A stretch of DNA of 14,169 bases from positions 1 through 14,169 of the forward strand of contig JAPTVL010000437.1 in the NCBI GenBank assembly GCA_028065725.1, read 5' to 3'. A program made the position numbers and the translations under genes. The notes below the pieces were generated by a model. It was not told where the DNA came from. It was given only the letters and a program-made list of their open reading frames with translations, and made no database searches. Each line of letters opens with the position of its first letter. The stretch's first letter is position 1. Shown here in pieces: positions 1 to 5,464 of the stretch. Source of the DNA: Betaproteobacteria bacterium (GTDB lineage Bacteria > Pseudomonadota > Gammaproteobacteria > Burkholderiales > Rhodocyclaceae).

Positions 1-109
1 GGATCGTGCGCGACAGTGGAGACTGTTCGATGTGCAGCCGTCGAGCGGCTCGGCCGAAGTGCAGTTCCTCTGCCACGGCGATGAAGCAGCGAAGATGGCG
101 TATGTTCAT
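1..109 (-). CDS. LysR-type transcriptional regulator, N-terminal part only (cut by window edge)
   Basis: Read leftwards from the ATG at 109-107, 36 codons are open to the edge. They begin [18 protein letters not shown] and continue through GRAARRL to EQSPLSRT. This is the start of a LysR winged helix-turn-helix, with the usual hydrophobic first helix and recognition helix ending SPLSR. A ribosome binding site (GGGAG on the minus strand, at about 115-119) precedes the ATG. The effector domain lies outside the window, so the regulated pathway is unknown. It resembles the complete LysR at 12957-13865 (shared AVAEELHF and EQSP.SR), so the two are paralogues. The gene it would normally face is replaced on the right by the recombinase, which reads towards it. 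Confidence 0.85.
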   Translation of the reverse strand, partial: MNIRHLRCFIAVAEELHFGRAARRLHIEQSPLSRTI

Positions 110-113
110 GCTT

Positions 114-154
114 GCTCCCTACTGATTTAATCAGTCCATATGATCGTAGGGAGC
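114..154. promoter_or_regulatory. Nested inverted repeats upstream of the partial LysR gene
   Basis: A perfect 15-base palindrome, ACTGATT-T-AATCAGT, spans 121-135. It is enclosed by a second perfect repeat, GCTCCCTA (114-121) and TAGGGAGC (147-154). The left arm of the outer repeat contains the ribosome binding site of the minus-strand LysR gene. LysR proteins commonly bind short dyads near their own start, so autoregulation is plausible. In RNA the outer repeat could also hide the ribosome binding site. The repeats are seen; the function is inferred. Confidence 0.45.
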
Positions 155-253
155 CGCATAGGTGCGGATGAGTCACGTCTGTATAGGGATGAGAACCATT
201 CTGGGGGCGATGTTCGACTGCTTTTCGCCCACGTCTACGCCCACGGCGACCCG

Positions 254-937
254 TCACGCACAATCACCTTGACACCGCGCTATACAGGGCATGTGCGACT
301 GCCGCGCCCACGTCGCCGCTTCTTCGCACGAGAACGATAGTGAAGTGGTCCATGAGCCGTCAGACCCGACGTGCTGATAAAGGGGCTGACGAATCATGCC
401 GAGTTCCTGGCATAGCTCACTGACTTTCGTCCCGGACTGGCCCATGGCCGCCATCGCCAAGCGGACTTTCGCCGCCTTCATCTTGAATGGCGCACCGCCT
501 TTGCGACCCCGTGCCCGGGCCGCTACCAGCCCAGCCTTGGCGTGCTCCGAGATCAGTTCCCGTTCGAATTCCGCAAGGGCGGCAAGAATTCCAAACGCCA
601 GCCTGCCGGCAGGCGTCGTGGTGTCGATGGAAGCGCCATGACCCGTGAGCACCTTGAACCCGATGCCGTGTTGCGTCAGGTCATGCGCTGTGTTTATGAG
701 ATGGCGTAAATTCCCGCCGAGCCTGTCAAGTTCCCACCCTACCAGGGTGTCGCCTTCGCGCAGCGCCTTGAGCATCGCCGTCAGGCTAGGCCGAGCATCA
801 AGCTTCTTCCCTGATGAGTGGTCCTCGTAGGCATGCGCCAGGTTGACGCCAGCGGCAATAAGCGCGTCCCGTTGCAAGTTAACGCTCAGCGCGCCGTCCG
901 ACTTCGATACTCGCATGTAGCCTGCTGCCCGATCCAC
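254..937 (-). CDS. Resolvase/invertase-family serine recombinase, probably catalytically impaired
   Basis: This 227-residue protein has the N-terminal resolvase domain. YMRVS carries the nucleophile Ser11 with Arg9, followed by LQRDAL, a YEDHSSGKK segment, the LDRLG block at 71-74, and the E-helix region near AALAEFERELISEHAKAGL. A C-terminal helix-turn-helix (KVSELCQELGM..QPLYQHV, about 170-192) would bind the crossover site. The start is GTG at 937, needed to keep the first strand; an internal ATG at residue 8 would remove it. Two oddities: the conserved LDRLGR arginine (R71 of gamma-delta resolvase) is glycine here (Gly75), and the last 35 or so residues after the HTH do not look like family sequence, suggesting a rearranged 3' end. 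No transposase or transposon terminal repeat was seen, so it looks like a stranded transposon remnant. Confidence 0.85.
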   Translation of the reverse strand: MDRAAGYMRVSKSDGALSVNLQRDALIAAGVNLAHAYEDHSSGKKLDARPSLTAMLKALREGDTLVGWELDRLGGNLRHLINTAHDLTQHGIGFKVLTGHGASIDTTTPAGRLAFGILAALAEFERELISEHAKAGLVAARARGRKGGAPFKMKAAKVRLAMAAMGQSGTKVSELCQELGMIRQPLYQHVGSDGSWTTSLSFSCEEAATWARQSHMPCIARCQGDCA

Positions 938-966
938 TGCAGCAGGAACGCCGGCAGGGCGGTGTC

Positions 967-1001
967 TTTACAAACACATCATCATTGGATAATATGATGA
1001 T
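967..1001 (+). promoter_or_regulatory. Promoter and ArsR-type operator of the cmtR-like gene
   Basis: A -35-like TTTACA (967-972) and a -10-like TAATAT (990-995) are separated by 17 bases. A perfect inverted repeat, ATCATCAT (978-985) and ATGATGAT (994-1001), covers the -10 box and ends directly before the start codon at 1002. A repressor bound here would block RNA polymerase, as ArsR-family proteins do. The predicted transcription start falls on or next to the ATG, and no Shine-Dalgarno sequence is visible, so the message may be leaderless. Boxes and repeat are seen; use by this regulator is inferred. Confidence 0.6.
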
Positions 1002-1403
1002 ATGAAGAAGGCTGGAACTGATATTTTGAATGAGGGAGCTTTACACCCACGAACGGTGAGCCCAAGCGCGCTTCGCCGCAAAGCTGAACAGATGGCGAAG
1101 CTCTGCCGCGGTCTGTCGGACCCATCCCGTCTGTCAATCCTTGAGGCTTTGCGTTCAAGGACGCTTACCGTCAGCGAAATCGTCAAAGCGACCGGCATGA
1201 CGCAGTCCAATGTCTCGAACCACTTGGGCTGTCTATACGACTGCGGTCTGGTTCGCCGCGATCAAGAGGGACGTTTCGTGCGCTATCGCCTGAGCGATCC
1301 GCGTGTCGAGATGCTTCTGCGCCTTTCCGAGGAACTTCTGGCTGATACGGCCCGTGGCGTGATTGGCTGTACGGAAATCGGGCCTCACGAGGACGGGGTA
1401 TGA
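1002..1403 (+). CDS. CmtR-like ArsR-family Cd(II)/Pb(II)-sensing repressor
   Basis: A 133-residue ArsR/SmtB winged-helix protein that should repress its own operon and release DNA on binding metal. The core runs from LCRGLSDPSRLSILEAL through the recognition helix TQSNVSNHLGCL to the wing EGRFVRYRL. The cysteine pattern is diagnostic. Cys77 and Cys81 (CLYDC) sit in the DNA-recognition helix, and Cys123 (VIGC) lies in the C-terminal tail. This matches the three cadmium/lead ligands of mycobacterial CmtR (Cys57, Cys61, Cys102), not the CadC or SmtB sites. An N-terminal extension of about 30 residues is longer than in CmtR. The start is the ATG directly after the operator repeat. It is first in an operon with the two SMR genes, and its stop overlaps the next start. 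Confidence 0.85.
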   Translation: MKKAGTDILNEGALHPRTVSPSALRRKAEQMAKLCRGLSDPSRLSILEALRSRTLTVSEIVKATGMTQSNVSNHLGCLYDCGLVRRDQEGRFVRYRLSDPRVEMLLRLSEELLADTARGVIGCTEIGPHEDGV

Positions 1404-1852
1404 CCAATATGAGTAAGACGTCGGATGTCGAGACCATCGCCGCACCCACTTGCGGGCGTGTGGACAATTGTGTTTCTGGGTCGCCGGGAAACGCCAGGAT
1501 TGCCGCGCCGGCGGGGCGCGGTACGTGGTTGCTCTTGGGCGTCGCGATCCTTGGCGAGATTTCTGGCGCGATCAGCCTTCGGTTCAGCGAAGGCTTCACC
1601 CAACTCTTTCCCACGGCCGTGGCGCTCGCATCGTTTGCACTCGCGCTCTACTTGGTGAGCCGCGTCATGCGCACGTTACCGGTTAGCGTGGCCTATCCGG
1701 TCTGGGCCGGTGTAGGGACCGCTGGGGTGACACTAATCGGCGTGCTTGAACTGGGCGAGTCGCTCGGAGCGCTAAAGGGTCTCGGCGTCGTACTGGTTGT
1801 TGCTGGCGTCGTTATTCTCAACATCGCATCTGAAAAAAGGAGCGGCTGCTAA
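1400..1852 (+). CDS. Small multidrug resistance (SMR) transporter, first of a pair, with N-terminal extension
   Basis: A 150-residue inner-membrane protein whose last 108 residues form a four-helix SMR unit of the EmrE/Qac type. The essential first-helix glutamate is Glu53 (LLLGVAILGEISG), followed by LRFSEGFTQLFP and AYPVWAGVGTAG in the third helix. SMR proteins exchange protons for cationic compounds. The first 42 residues are an unusual hydrophilic tail containing Cys18 and Cys24; no closer start with a good ribosome binding site was found. Arg/Lys counts place the N-terminus, loop 2 and C-terminus in the cytoplasm (about 8 against 2). The ATG overlaps the cmtR-like stop (ATGA) and GAGGA (1389-1393) lies upstream. 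It is probably a heterodimer partner of the SMR at 1905. Confidence 0.88.
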   Translation: MTNMSKTSDVETIAAPTCGRVDNCVSGSPGNARIAAPAGRGTWLLLGVAILGEISGAISLRFSEGFTQLFPTAVALASFALALYLVSRVMRTLPVSVAYPVWAGVGTAGVTLIGVLELGESLGALKGLGVVLVVAGVVILNIASEKRSGC

Positions 1853-1908
1853 TGTCAAAATCGTTGCCCAAGGTCTGGGAAGCAACCGTCAATGGAGGTA
1901 ATCCATGA
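1852..1908 (+). CDS. 18-codon bridging mini-ORF between the two SMR genes
   Basis: The frame encodes MSKSLPKVWEATVNGGNP. Its ATG shares bases with the stop of the first SMR gene (TAATG at 1850-1854), and its TGA (1906-1908) overlaps the ATG of the second SMR gene (1905). AAGGAG at 1837-1842 stands nine bases upstream. Ribosomes leaving the first SMR gene would translate it and be delivered to the second start, so translational coupling is the most likely role. The peptide is hydrophilic with no recognised motif. It may be a chance product of a short spacer. Confidence 0.35.
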   Translation: MSKSLPKVWEATVNGGNP

Positions 1909-2237
1909 ATTCGGCGTGGCTGCTTTTAGGTGTGGCGATCATCTGTGAAATATCGGCTGCGATCGCCCTGCGTTTTAGCGATGGCTTCACCAAGGTTTTT
2001 CCGACCGTTTTGGCCATCGTAGCTTTTGGAATGGCCTTTTATACCGTGAGTGTTGCGATGAAAACGCTCCCAGTAAGCATCGCATATCCGGTTTGGGCGG
2101 GCGCCGGTACCGCGGGCGTCGCTCTTCTTGGCGTATTGGCGCTGCGCGAGCCTGCGAGCATCAGCAAAGGAATCGGTGTTGCTTTGGTTGTCGCAGGGGT
2201 CGTGCTCTTGAACATCGCTTCGGGTGGAGCAGCATGA
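1905..2237 (+). CDS. Small multidrug resistance (SMR) transporter, second of a pair
   Basis: A 110-residue, four-helix SMR protein of normal family length. Glu15 (LLLGVAIICEISA) is the proton and substrate-binding glutamate, followed by LRFSDGFTKVFP and the signature AYPVWAGAGTAG. GGAGG at 1894-1898 gives a strong ribosome binding site. Its charge bias is opposite to its neighbour: loops 1 and 3 carry four Arg/Lys, against one on the N-terminus/loop 2/C-terminus side. It should therefore insert with its termini outside. Adjacent SMR genes with opposite bias are the known mark of obligate heterodimers such as EbrAB. The neighbouring metal sensor suggests a cationic toxicant as substrate, but the sequence does not show which one. 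Confidence 0.9.
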   Translation: MNSAWLLLGVAIICEISAAIALRFSDGFTKVFPTVLAIVAFGMAFYTVSVAMKTLPVSIAYPVWAGAGTAGVALLGVLALREPASISKGIGVALVVAGVVLLNIASGGAA

Positions 2238-2431
2238 AGCACGCTGCTCTCATACGCTTGAACTCTCTGTATCTCTTGGTGGCTGCTGCCAATTGCCATT
2301 GCGCGTCTGCCGCTGGACGTTGCCCACTTGAGCGGCTGGTGGCAGTGGCCGAAACCAAGTGGTTACATTCCGTCCGACATGGCCGCATGGCGGTGGATTT
2401 CAATGACAGTGGGCTGTCACACCTGTCTTGA
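2234..2431 (+). CDS. Possible small coupled ORF (65 aa), unrecognised
   Basis: The ATG at 2234 overlaps the stop of the second SMR gene (ATGA), with GGAG at 2226-2229. The predicted 65-residue peptide starts MKHAALIRLNSLYLLVAAA, resembling an export signal or short membrane segment, and has cysteines at 21, 23 and 30. The rest is hydrophilic and matches no family I recognise. The overlap and ribosome binding site favour translation; the lack of family resemblance and the ordinary composition argue for caution. It could be the degraded start of a former operon gene. Confidence 0.3.
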   Translation: MKHAALIRLNSLYLLVAAANCHCASAAGRCPLERLVAVAETKWLHSVRHGRMAVDFNDSGLSHLS

Positions 2432-2463
2432 CGAAATGATTGCTCGCAATGTCATTCTTAAAT
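2404..2463 (+). promoter_or_regulatory. Candidate operator region upstream of the HMA/ATPase genes
   Basis: Two dyads lie in this stretch: TGACAG-TGGG-CTGTCA (2404-2419), and ATTGC-TC-GCAAT (2439-2450), the latter extending imperfectly to an outer AATGA/TCATT pair (about 2435-2456). A -35-like TTGACG (2428-2433) lies between them. No good -10 follows at 17 bases; at 19-20 bases only weak matches such as CATTCT appear, a spacing reminiscent of MerR-activated promoters. An internal regulated promoter for the downstream genes is plausible but not established. Nothing else is visible between the small ORF at 2234 and the gene at 2511. Confidence 0.3.
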
Positions 2464-2510
2464 TCGTTTGAATGTTGAAGTACCTCTGTTTCAATAGAAG
2501 GAAAATTGTC

Positions 2511-2765
2511 ATGACCAATTCGTCCAGCCTCGTCCGCTCCCGCTACCGCACCTTGGAAGGAGGGTGCGTGTCCTGTTCGGGCGACCTTGCGTCTGTCCAA
2601 TCATTGCCCGGAGTGCGATCAGTCGATGCCCTCGCCTCAGGTCTAGTGCTCGTGACGCACGATGGCACTGTGACGGACGATGCCGTACTAGCCGCCGCGC
2701 AGGCGGCTGGGCTGCGCCTTGCGCCGGCAGGCGTCGCTCGCTCCGCGCAGCGAAGCCCGAATTAA
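2511..2765 (+). CDS. Free-standing HMA-type metal-binding protein
   Basis: An 84-residue protein resembling a ferredoxin-like heavy-metal-associated domain. LEGGCVSC (Cys19, Cys22) occupies the metal-loop position where GMTCxxC is usual. The rest follows the HMA plan, with VQSLPGVRSVDAL after the first helix, then a strand LVLVTHDGTV and a helix DDAVLAAAQAAGL. Such domains bind soft metals and pass them to, or regulate, a P1B ATPase. ATG at 2511 is preferred over the in-frame ATG at 2472 because AAGGA (2498-2502) precedes it and the fold begins there. It lies 40 bases before the ATPase in a different frame, so the domain normally fused to such pumps is split off here. The ATPase itself carries no HMA domain. 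Confidence 0.75.
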   Translation: MTNSSSLVRSRYRTLEGGCVSCSGDLASVQSLPGVRSVDALASGLVLVTHDGTVTDDAVLAAAQAAGLRLAPAGVARSAQRSPN

Positions 2766-2805
2766 GCTGCGGCGGTCGCCTGAGCGAGAAAGAAGAGAGG
2801 TTGGC

Positions 2806-4773
2806 ATGAGTACCTATTCGACCACATCATCGCAGATACCGTCTTCGCCGCCCATCGCGGCGCAATCCACCCGACGGCGGTGGTGGCATAAGCCCGAAAT
2901 GGTGACTTTAGCCATCGCAGCGGTATTGCTGGCGGTTGGGCTGGTCATGGAGTGGATCATCCACTCTGAGTTGCTCGCCCAGACCCTGTTCATCGCTTCG
3001 ACCGCCATTGGCGGGGTCTACCCAATGCGCAATGCGGTTCGCGCGGTGCGCAACAAGCGGCTGACAATAACCGTGCTGCTTGCCGTCGCTGCGATCGGTG
3101 CGATCGCCTTGGGGGTGATTGAGGAAGCGGCGATGCTGGTCGTTATCTTCAGCCTCGGGGAGGCGATGGAAGCCTACGCCACCGACAAGGCTCGCAGTTC
3201 AATTGGCGCTCTGATGGAATTGGCTCCGCCGACCGCCAATCGGCTCACCGCCAATGGTGAAACCGAGGCCGTGGCCGTGGAACGGCTCCACCCCGGTGAC
3301 GTCGTCCTTGTCCGGCCGGGTGAGCGCTTGCCCACCGATGGCACAGTTCTTCAAGGATCTTCGTGGGTCGATGCCAGCCCTGTCACCGGAGAATCGGTGC
3401 CGGTGGAGGCAATAGACGGCACCGCTGTTTTTGGTGGGAGCTTGAATGGCAACGGCGTGCTGCATGTGAAGGTCACCAAGGAATACTACGACACGGTACT
3501 CGCCCGAGTTATCGAGCAGGTCGAGGAGGCCCAAGCCAACCGTAGCGGGGCCGAGCGGTTTGCGGACAAGTTCAGTGCCGTCTACACCCCCGCCATGTTC
3601 ATTCTGGCCATTGTGGTGGCACTGGGCCTCCCGTTGCTCGGATATGAGTGGCGCGAAGCAATCTACCGGGCGCTCGTCATTCTGGTCGTTTCTTGCTCTT
3701 GCTCTCTGGTCATCTCCGTTCCCGTCAGCGTCGTTGCTGCCATCGCCCGCGGTGCCCGCGACGGAATTCTGATCAAGGGGGGCGTCTACCTAGAGCGTCT
3801 GGCCGATATTAAGGCCGTCGCCTTCGATAAAACCGGCACTCTCACACGGGGCCGGCCTGCTTTGGCTAAGGTCGTCCCGGTCGGGGACGTGAATGAGCGA
3901 GACGCCTTGGCGCTGGCTGCGGCGGTCGAATCCGGAAGCGAGCACCCCATTGCCACCGCGATTGTGGCCGGTGCCCAGGGCAAGAGTATCGGTATCCCTG
4001 TGGCACAAGACGCCCGGGCCTTGCCTGGAACCGGCATGGAGGCCACTGTCGCTGGCCGTGTCCTTCACGTCGGCCGACCTACCGCGGTCGACCGTGCGCA
4101 CGCCGTCCTGGGGCCAGTGCTGACGAAGGCGGAGGCCGAGGGATGCACAGCCGTCGTCCTGCGTGAAAACAACCTTCCGCTGGCGGTTTTAACGGTGGCG
4201 GACGAGGTACGACCCGACGCACTGTCTACCATCAAGGAACTGCGTGATCTCGGGATCAAACACGTGCTGATGCTCACCGGAGACAATGACACGGTTGCCG
4301 GAAGCACGGCTAAGAACCTGGGATTGGACGGCTACCGCGCCGAGTTGCTGCCCGAGGACAAGGTCACTGCGATTCGTCAATTGCGAGAGACCTATGGGTT
4401 GATTGCGATGGTCGGCGACGGTGTCAACGATGCCCCCGCGATGGCGAATGCCGACCTGGCCATAGCGATGGGCGCGGCCGGCACCGATGTGGCGTTGGAG
4501 ACCGCTGACGTAGCGCTCATGGCTGACGAGCTTGACCGGCTTCCCGCCGCTATAAGACTGTCCCGGCGGGCACGGCGCAACATCAAGCTCAACATCGCCA
4601 TGAGTCTGGTTGTCGTGGCTGTACTTGTCGTAGCTGGTCTTGCAGGCTGGATGTCTCTCACCACCGGATTGCTCCTTAACGAGGGTAGTGCCGCGCTCAT
4701 CATCCTCAACGGCCTGCGGATGCTGGTTCCGGGCCGGAATGAGGCTCGACGCGCCACTGTGCCAGCCGGCTGA
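2806..4773 (+). CDS. P1B-type heavy-metal translocating ATPase with atypical CSC membrane motif
   Basis: A 655-residue inner-membrane pump expected to export a divalent metal. It has four helices (about residues 28-125), an actuator domain with TGES (194-197), two helices, and a catalytic domain with DKTGT (phosphorylated Asp341), HP (380-381) and GDGVND (537-542). Two C-terminal helices follow. The metal-site motif in the sixth helix is Cys297-Ser298-Cys299 instead of CPC, SPC or TPC. The eighth helix reads NEGSAALIILN (Asn625 to Asn635), aligning with the HEG(S/G)...N motif of the P1B-4 group but with His replaced by Asn. The start at 2806 follows GAGAGG (2795-2800); the upstream in-frame ATG at 2719 would add an unlikely basic leader overlapping the HMA gene. 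The CmtR-like regulator suggests Cd or Pb; specificity is open. Confidence 0.92.
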   Translation: MSTYSTTSSQIPSSPPIAAQSTRRRWWHKPEMVTLAIAAVLLAVGLVMEWIIHSELLAQTLFIASTAIGGVYPMRNAVRAVRNKRLTITVLLAVAAIGAIALGVIEEAAMLVVIFSLGEAMEAYATDKARSSIGALMELAPPTANRLTANGETEAVAVERLHPGDVVLVRPGERLPTDGTVLQGSSWVDASPVTGESVPVEAIDGTAVFGGSLNGNGVLHVKVTKEYYDTVLARVIEQVEEAQANRSGAERFADKFSAVYTPAMFILAIVVALGLPLLGYEWREAIYRALVILVVSCSCSLVISVPVSVVAAIARGARDGILIKGGVYLERLADIKAVAFDKTGTLTRGRPALAKVVPVGDVNERDALALAAAVESGSEHPIATAIVAGAQGKSIGIPVAQDARALPGTGMEATVAGRVLHVGRPTAVDRAHAVLGPVLTKAEAEGCTAVVLRENNLPLAVLTVADEVRPDALSTIKELRDLGIKHVLMLTGDNDTVAGSTAKNLGLDGYRAELLPEDKVTAIRQLRETYGLIAMVGDGVNDAPAMANADLAIAMGAAGTDVALETADVALMADELDRLPAAIRLSRRARRNIKLNIAMSLVVVAVLVVAGLAGWMSLTTGLLLNEGSAALIILNGLRMLVPGRNEARRATVPAG

Positions 4774-4837
4774 GAAGCCGCCGACACGAGCAACGGAGCG
4801 CACCTGTCTTTTCACCCAAAGACGTTGACGCTAGCTC

Positions 4838-5049
4838 GTCGATGGCGAGTGCGAAGTGCTTGGAGACCTTGTACTGGTTGATGACACGGCCCACGCGCAC
4901 CCCGATTGCGTCGGCGAGCTTGCCCGCCGCGACTCGCGCCTGGATCGTCTGCAGGTTCTTTTCGGCGGCCGCAAACAGCGCCTCGCGCTTGAGCGCCCGC
5001 ATGCGGATTGCGGCACGCCACCAGCCGCTCGCCCGGGTAGTCGGGCTAG
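4838..5049 (-). pseudogene. IS1634/IS4-like transposase remnant, frameshifted
   Basis: On the minus strand one frame reads DYPGERLVACRNPHAG (about 5040-4993). A second frame then continues with MRALKREALFAAAEKNLQ, RVAAGKL and IGVRVGRVINQYKVSKHF (5002-4838). Together these follow the segment of IS1634/IS4-type transposases in which a CRNP motif precedes a KRE.LLAATE helix and a GVRVGKVINKYKVAKHF block. The identification is from memory of the family. The join between frames near 5000 is a frameshift, a TAG at 5046-5048 lies just upstream of the first frame, and the DDE catalytic regions are missing. It is a dead internal fragment separating the metal operon from the dsbD-like gene. Confidence 0.7.
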
Positions 5050-5464
5050 GCGCCTGGGCGGACGCGGAAAGGGGCTGGGCCCCTGGGCTTTGGCGGCGAA
5101 GTGAAGGACGCGCTACGCCAGCTCGCCGATTTCCCCAGTCGGACAGAGGAGTCGACCGCGGCAGCGACGGCGTGTGCGAGCCGCGGCGAACTCGGACAGC
5201 AAGCGCCCACGGAGCGCGGGTTGCTCAGCAAGGCGCGCATGAAAGCGTCGGCAGAGCACCGCGCTTCGCACCAATCGCAGCAATCCTCGGCCTCGATCGG
5301 GCGACTTGCGGCTGTCAATCTGGGGCGGGAGCGGACGCGGGCCATCCAGAAGCAACTTGCGAGCAGGACGGCAAGGGCGTCGCAGGGATGCGGAAACATC
5401 GGTAGCGAGTATCCGTACGGTCAGGGTGCGATGATTCCGCTCAGGAATACTGTGTGGCCCATTG
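5050..5464. other. Stretch with no recognisable gene
   Basis: About 415 bases lie between the transposase remnant and the end of the dsbD-like gene. Both strands stay open for over 100 codons in places (minus 5399-5046; plus 5101-5472), but none of the translations resembles a known family. They are rich in Arg, Ala and Ser, as out-of-phase readings of GC-rich DNA are. No RNA gene, terminal repeat or clear promoter was found. It is probably residue from the insertion that left the transposase fragment. Confidence 0.5.

Noticed and set aside
140..340. Plus-strand ORF of 66 codons near the left edge
   Set aside because: No clear ribosome binding site, Arg-rich composition, no family resemblance, and it overlaps the 3' end of the recombinase on the other strand.
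254..1001. Tn3-family 38-base terminal repeats or a res site around the recombinase
   Set aside because: Looked for GGGG-starting terminal repeats and resolvase subsites by eye and saw none convincing. The 65-base gap 938-1001 is too short for a full res site.
4189..4815. Minus-strand ORF of 208 codons
   Set aside because: Lies opposite the catalytic half of the P1B ATPase, which has all its motifs; a reverse-strand shadow in GC-rich DNA.
5046..5399. Minus-strand ORF of 117 codons with several cysteines
   Set aside because: I could not match it to a family. Cysteines are scattered, no ribosome binding site stands out, and its end coincides with the transposase debris. Kept only as part of the geneless stretch.
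4842..5405. Plus-strand ORF of 187 codons across the transposase scar
   Set aside because: Its first part is antisense to the transposase remnant and the rest is Arg/Ala-rich without any recognised motif.
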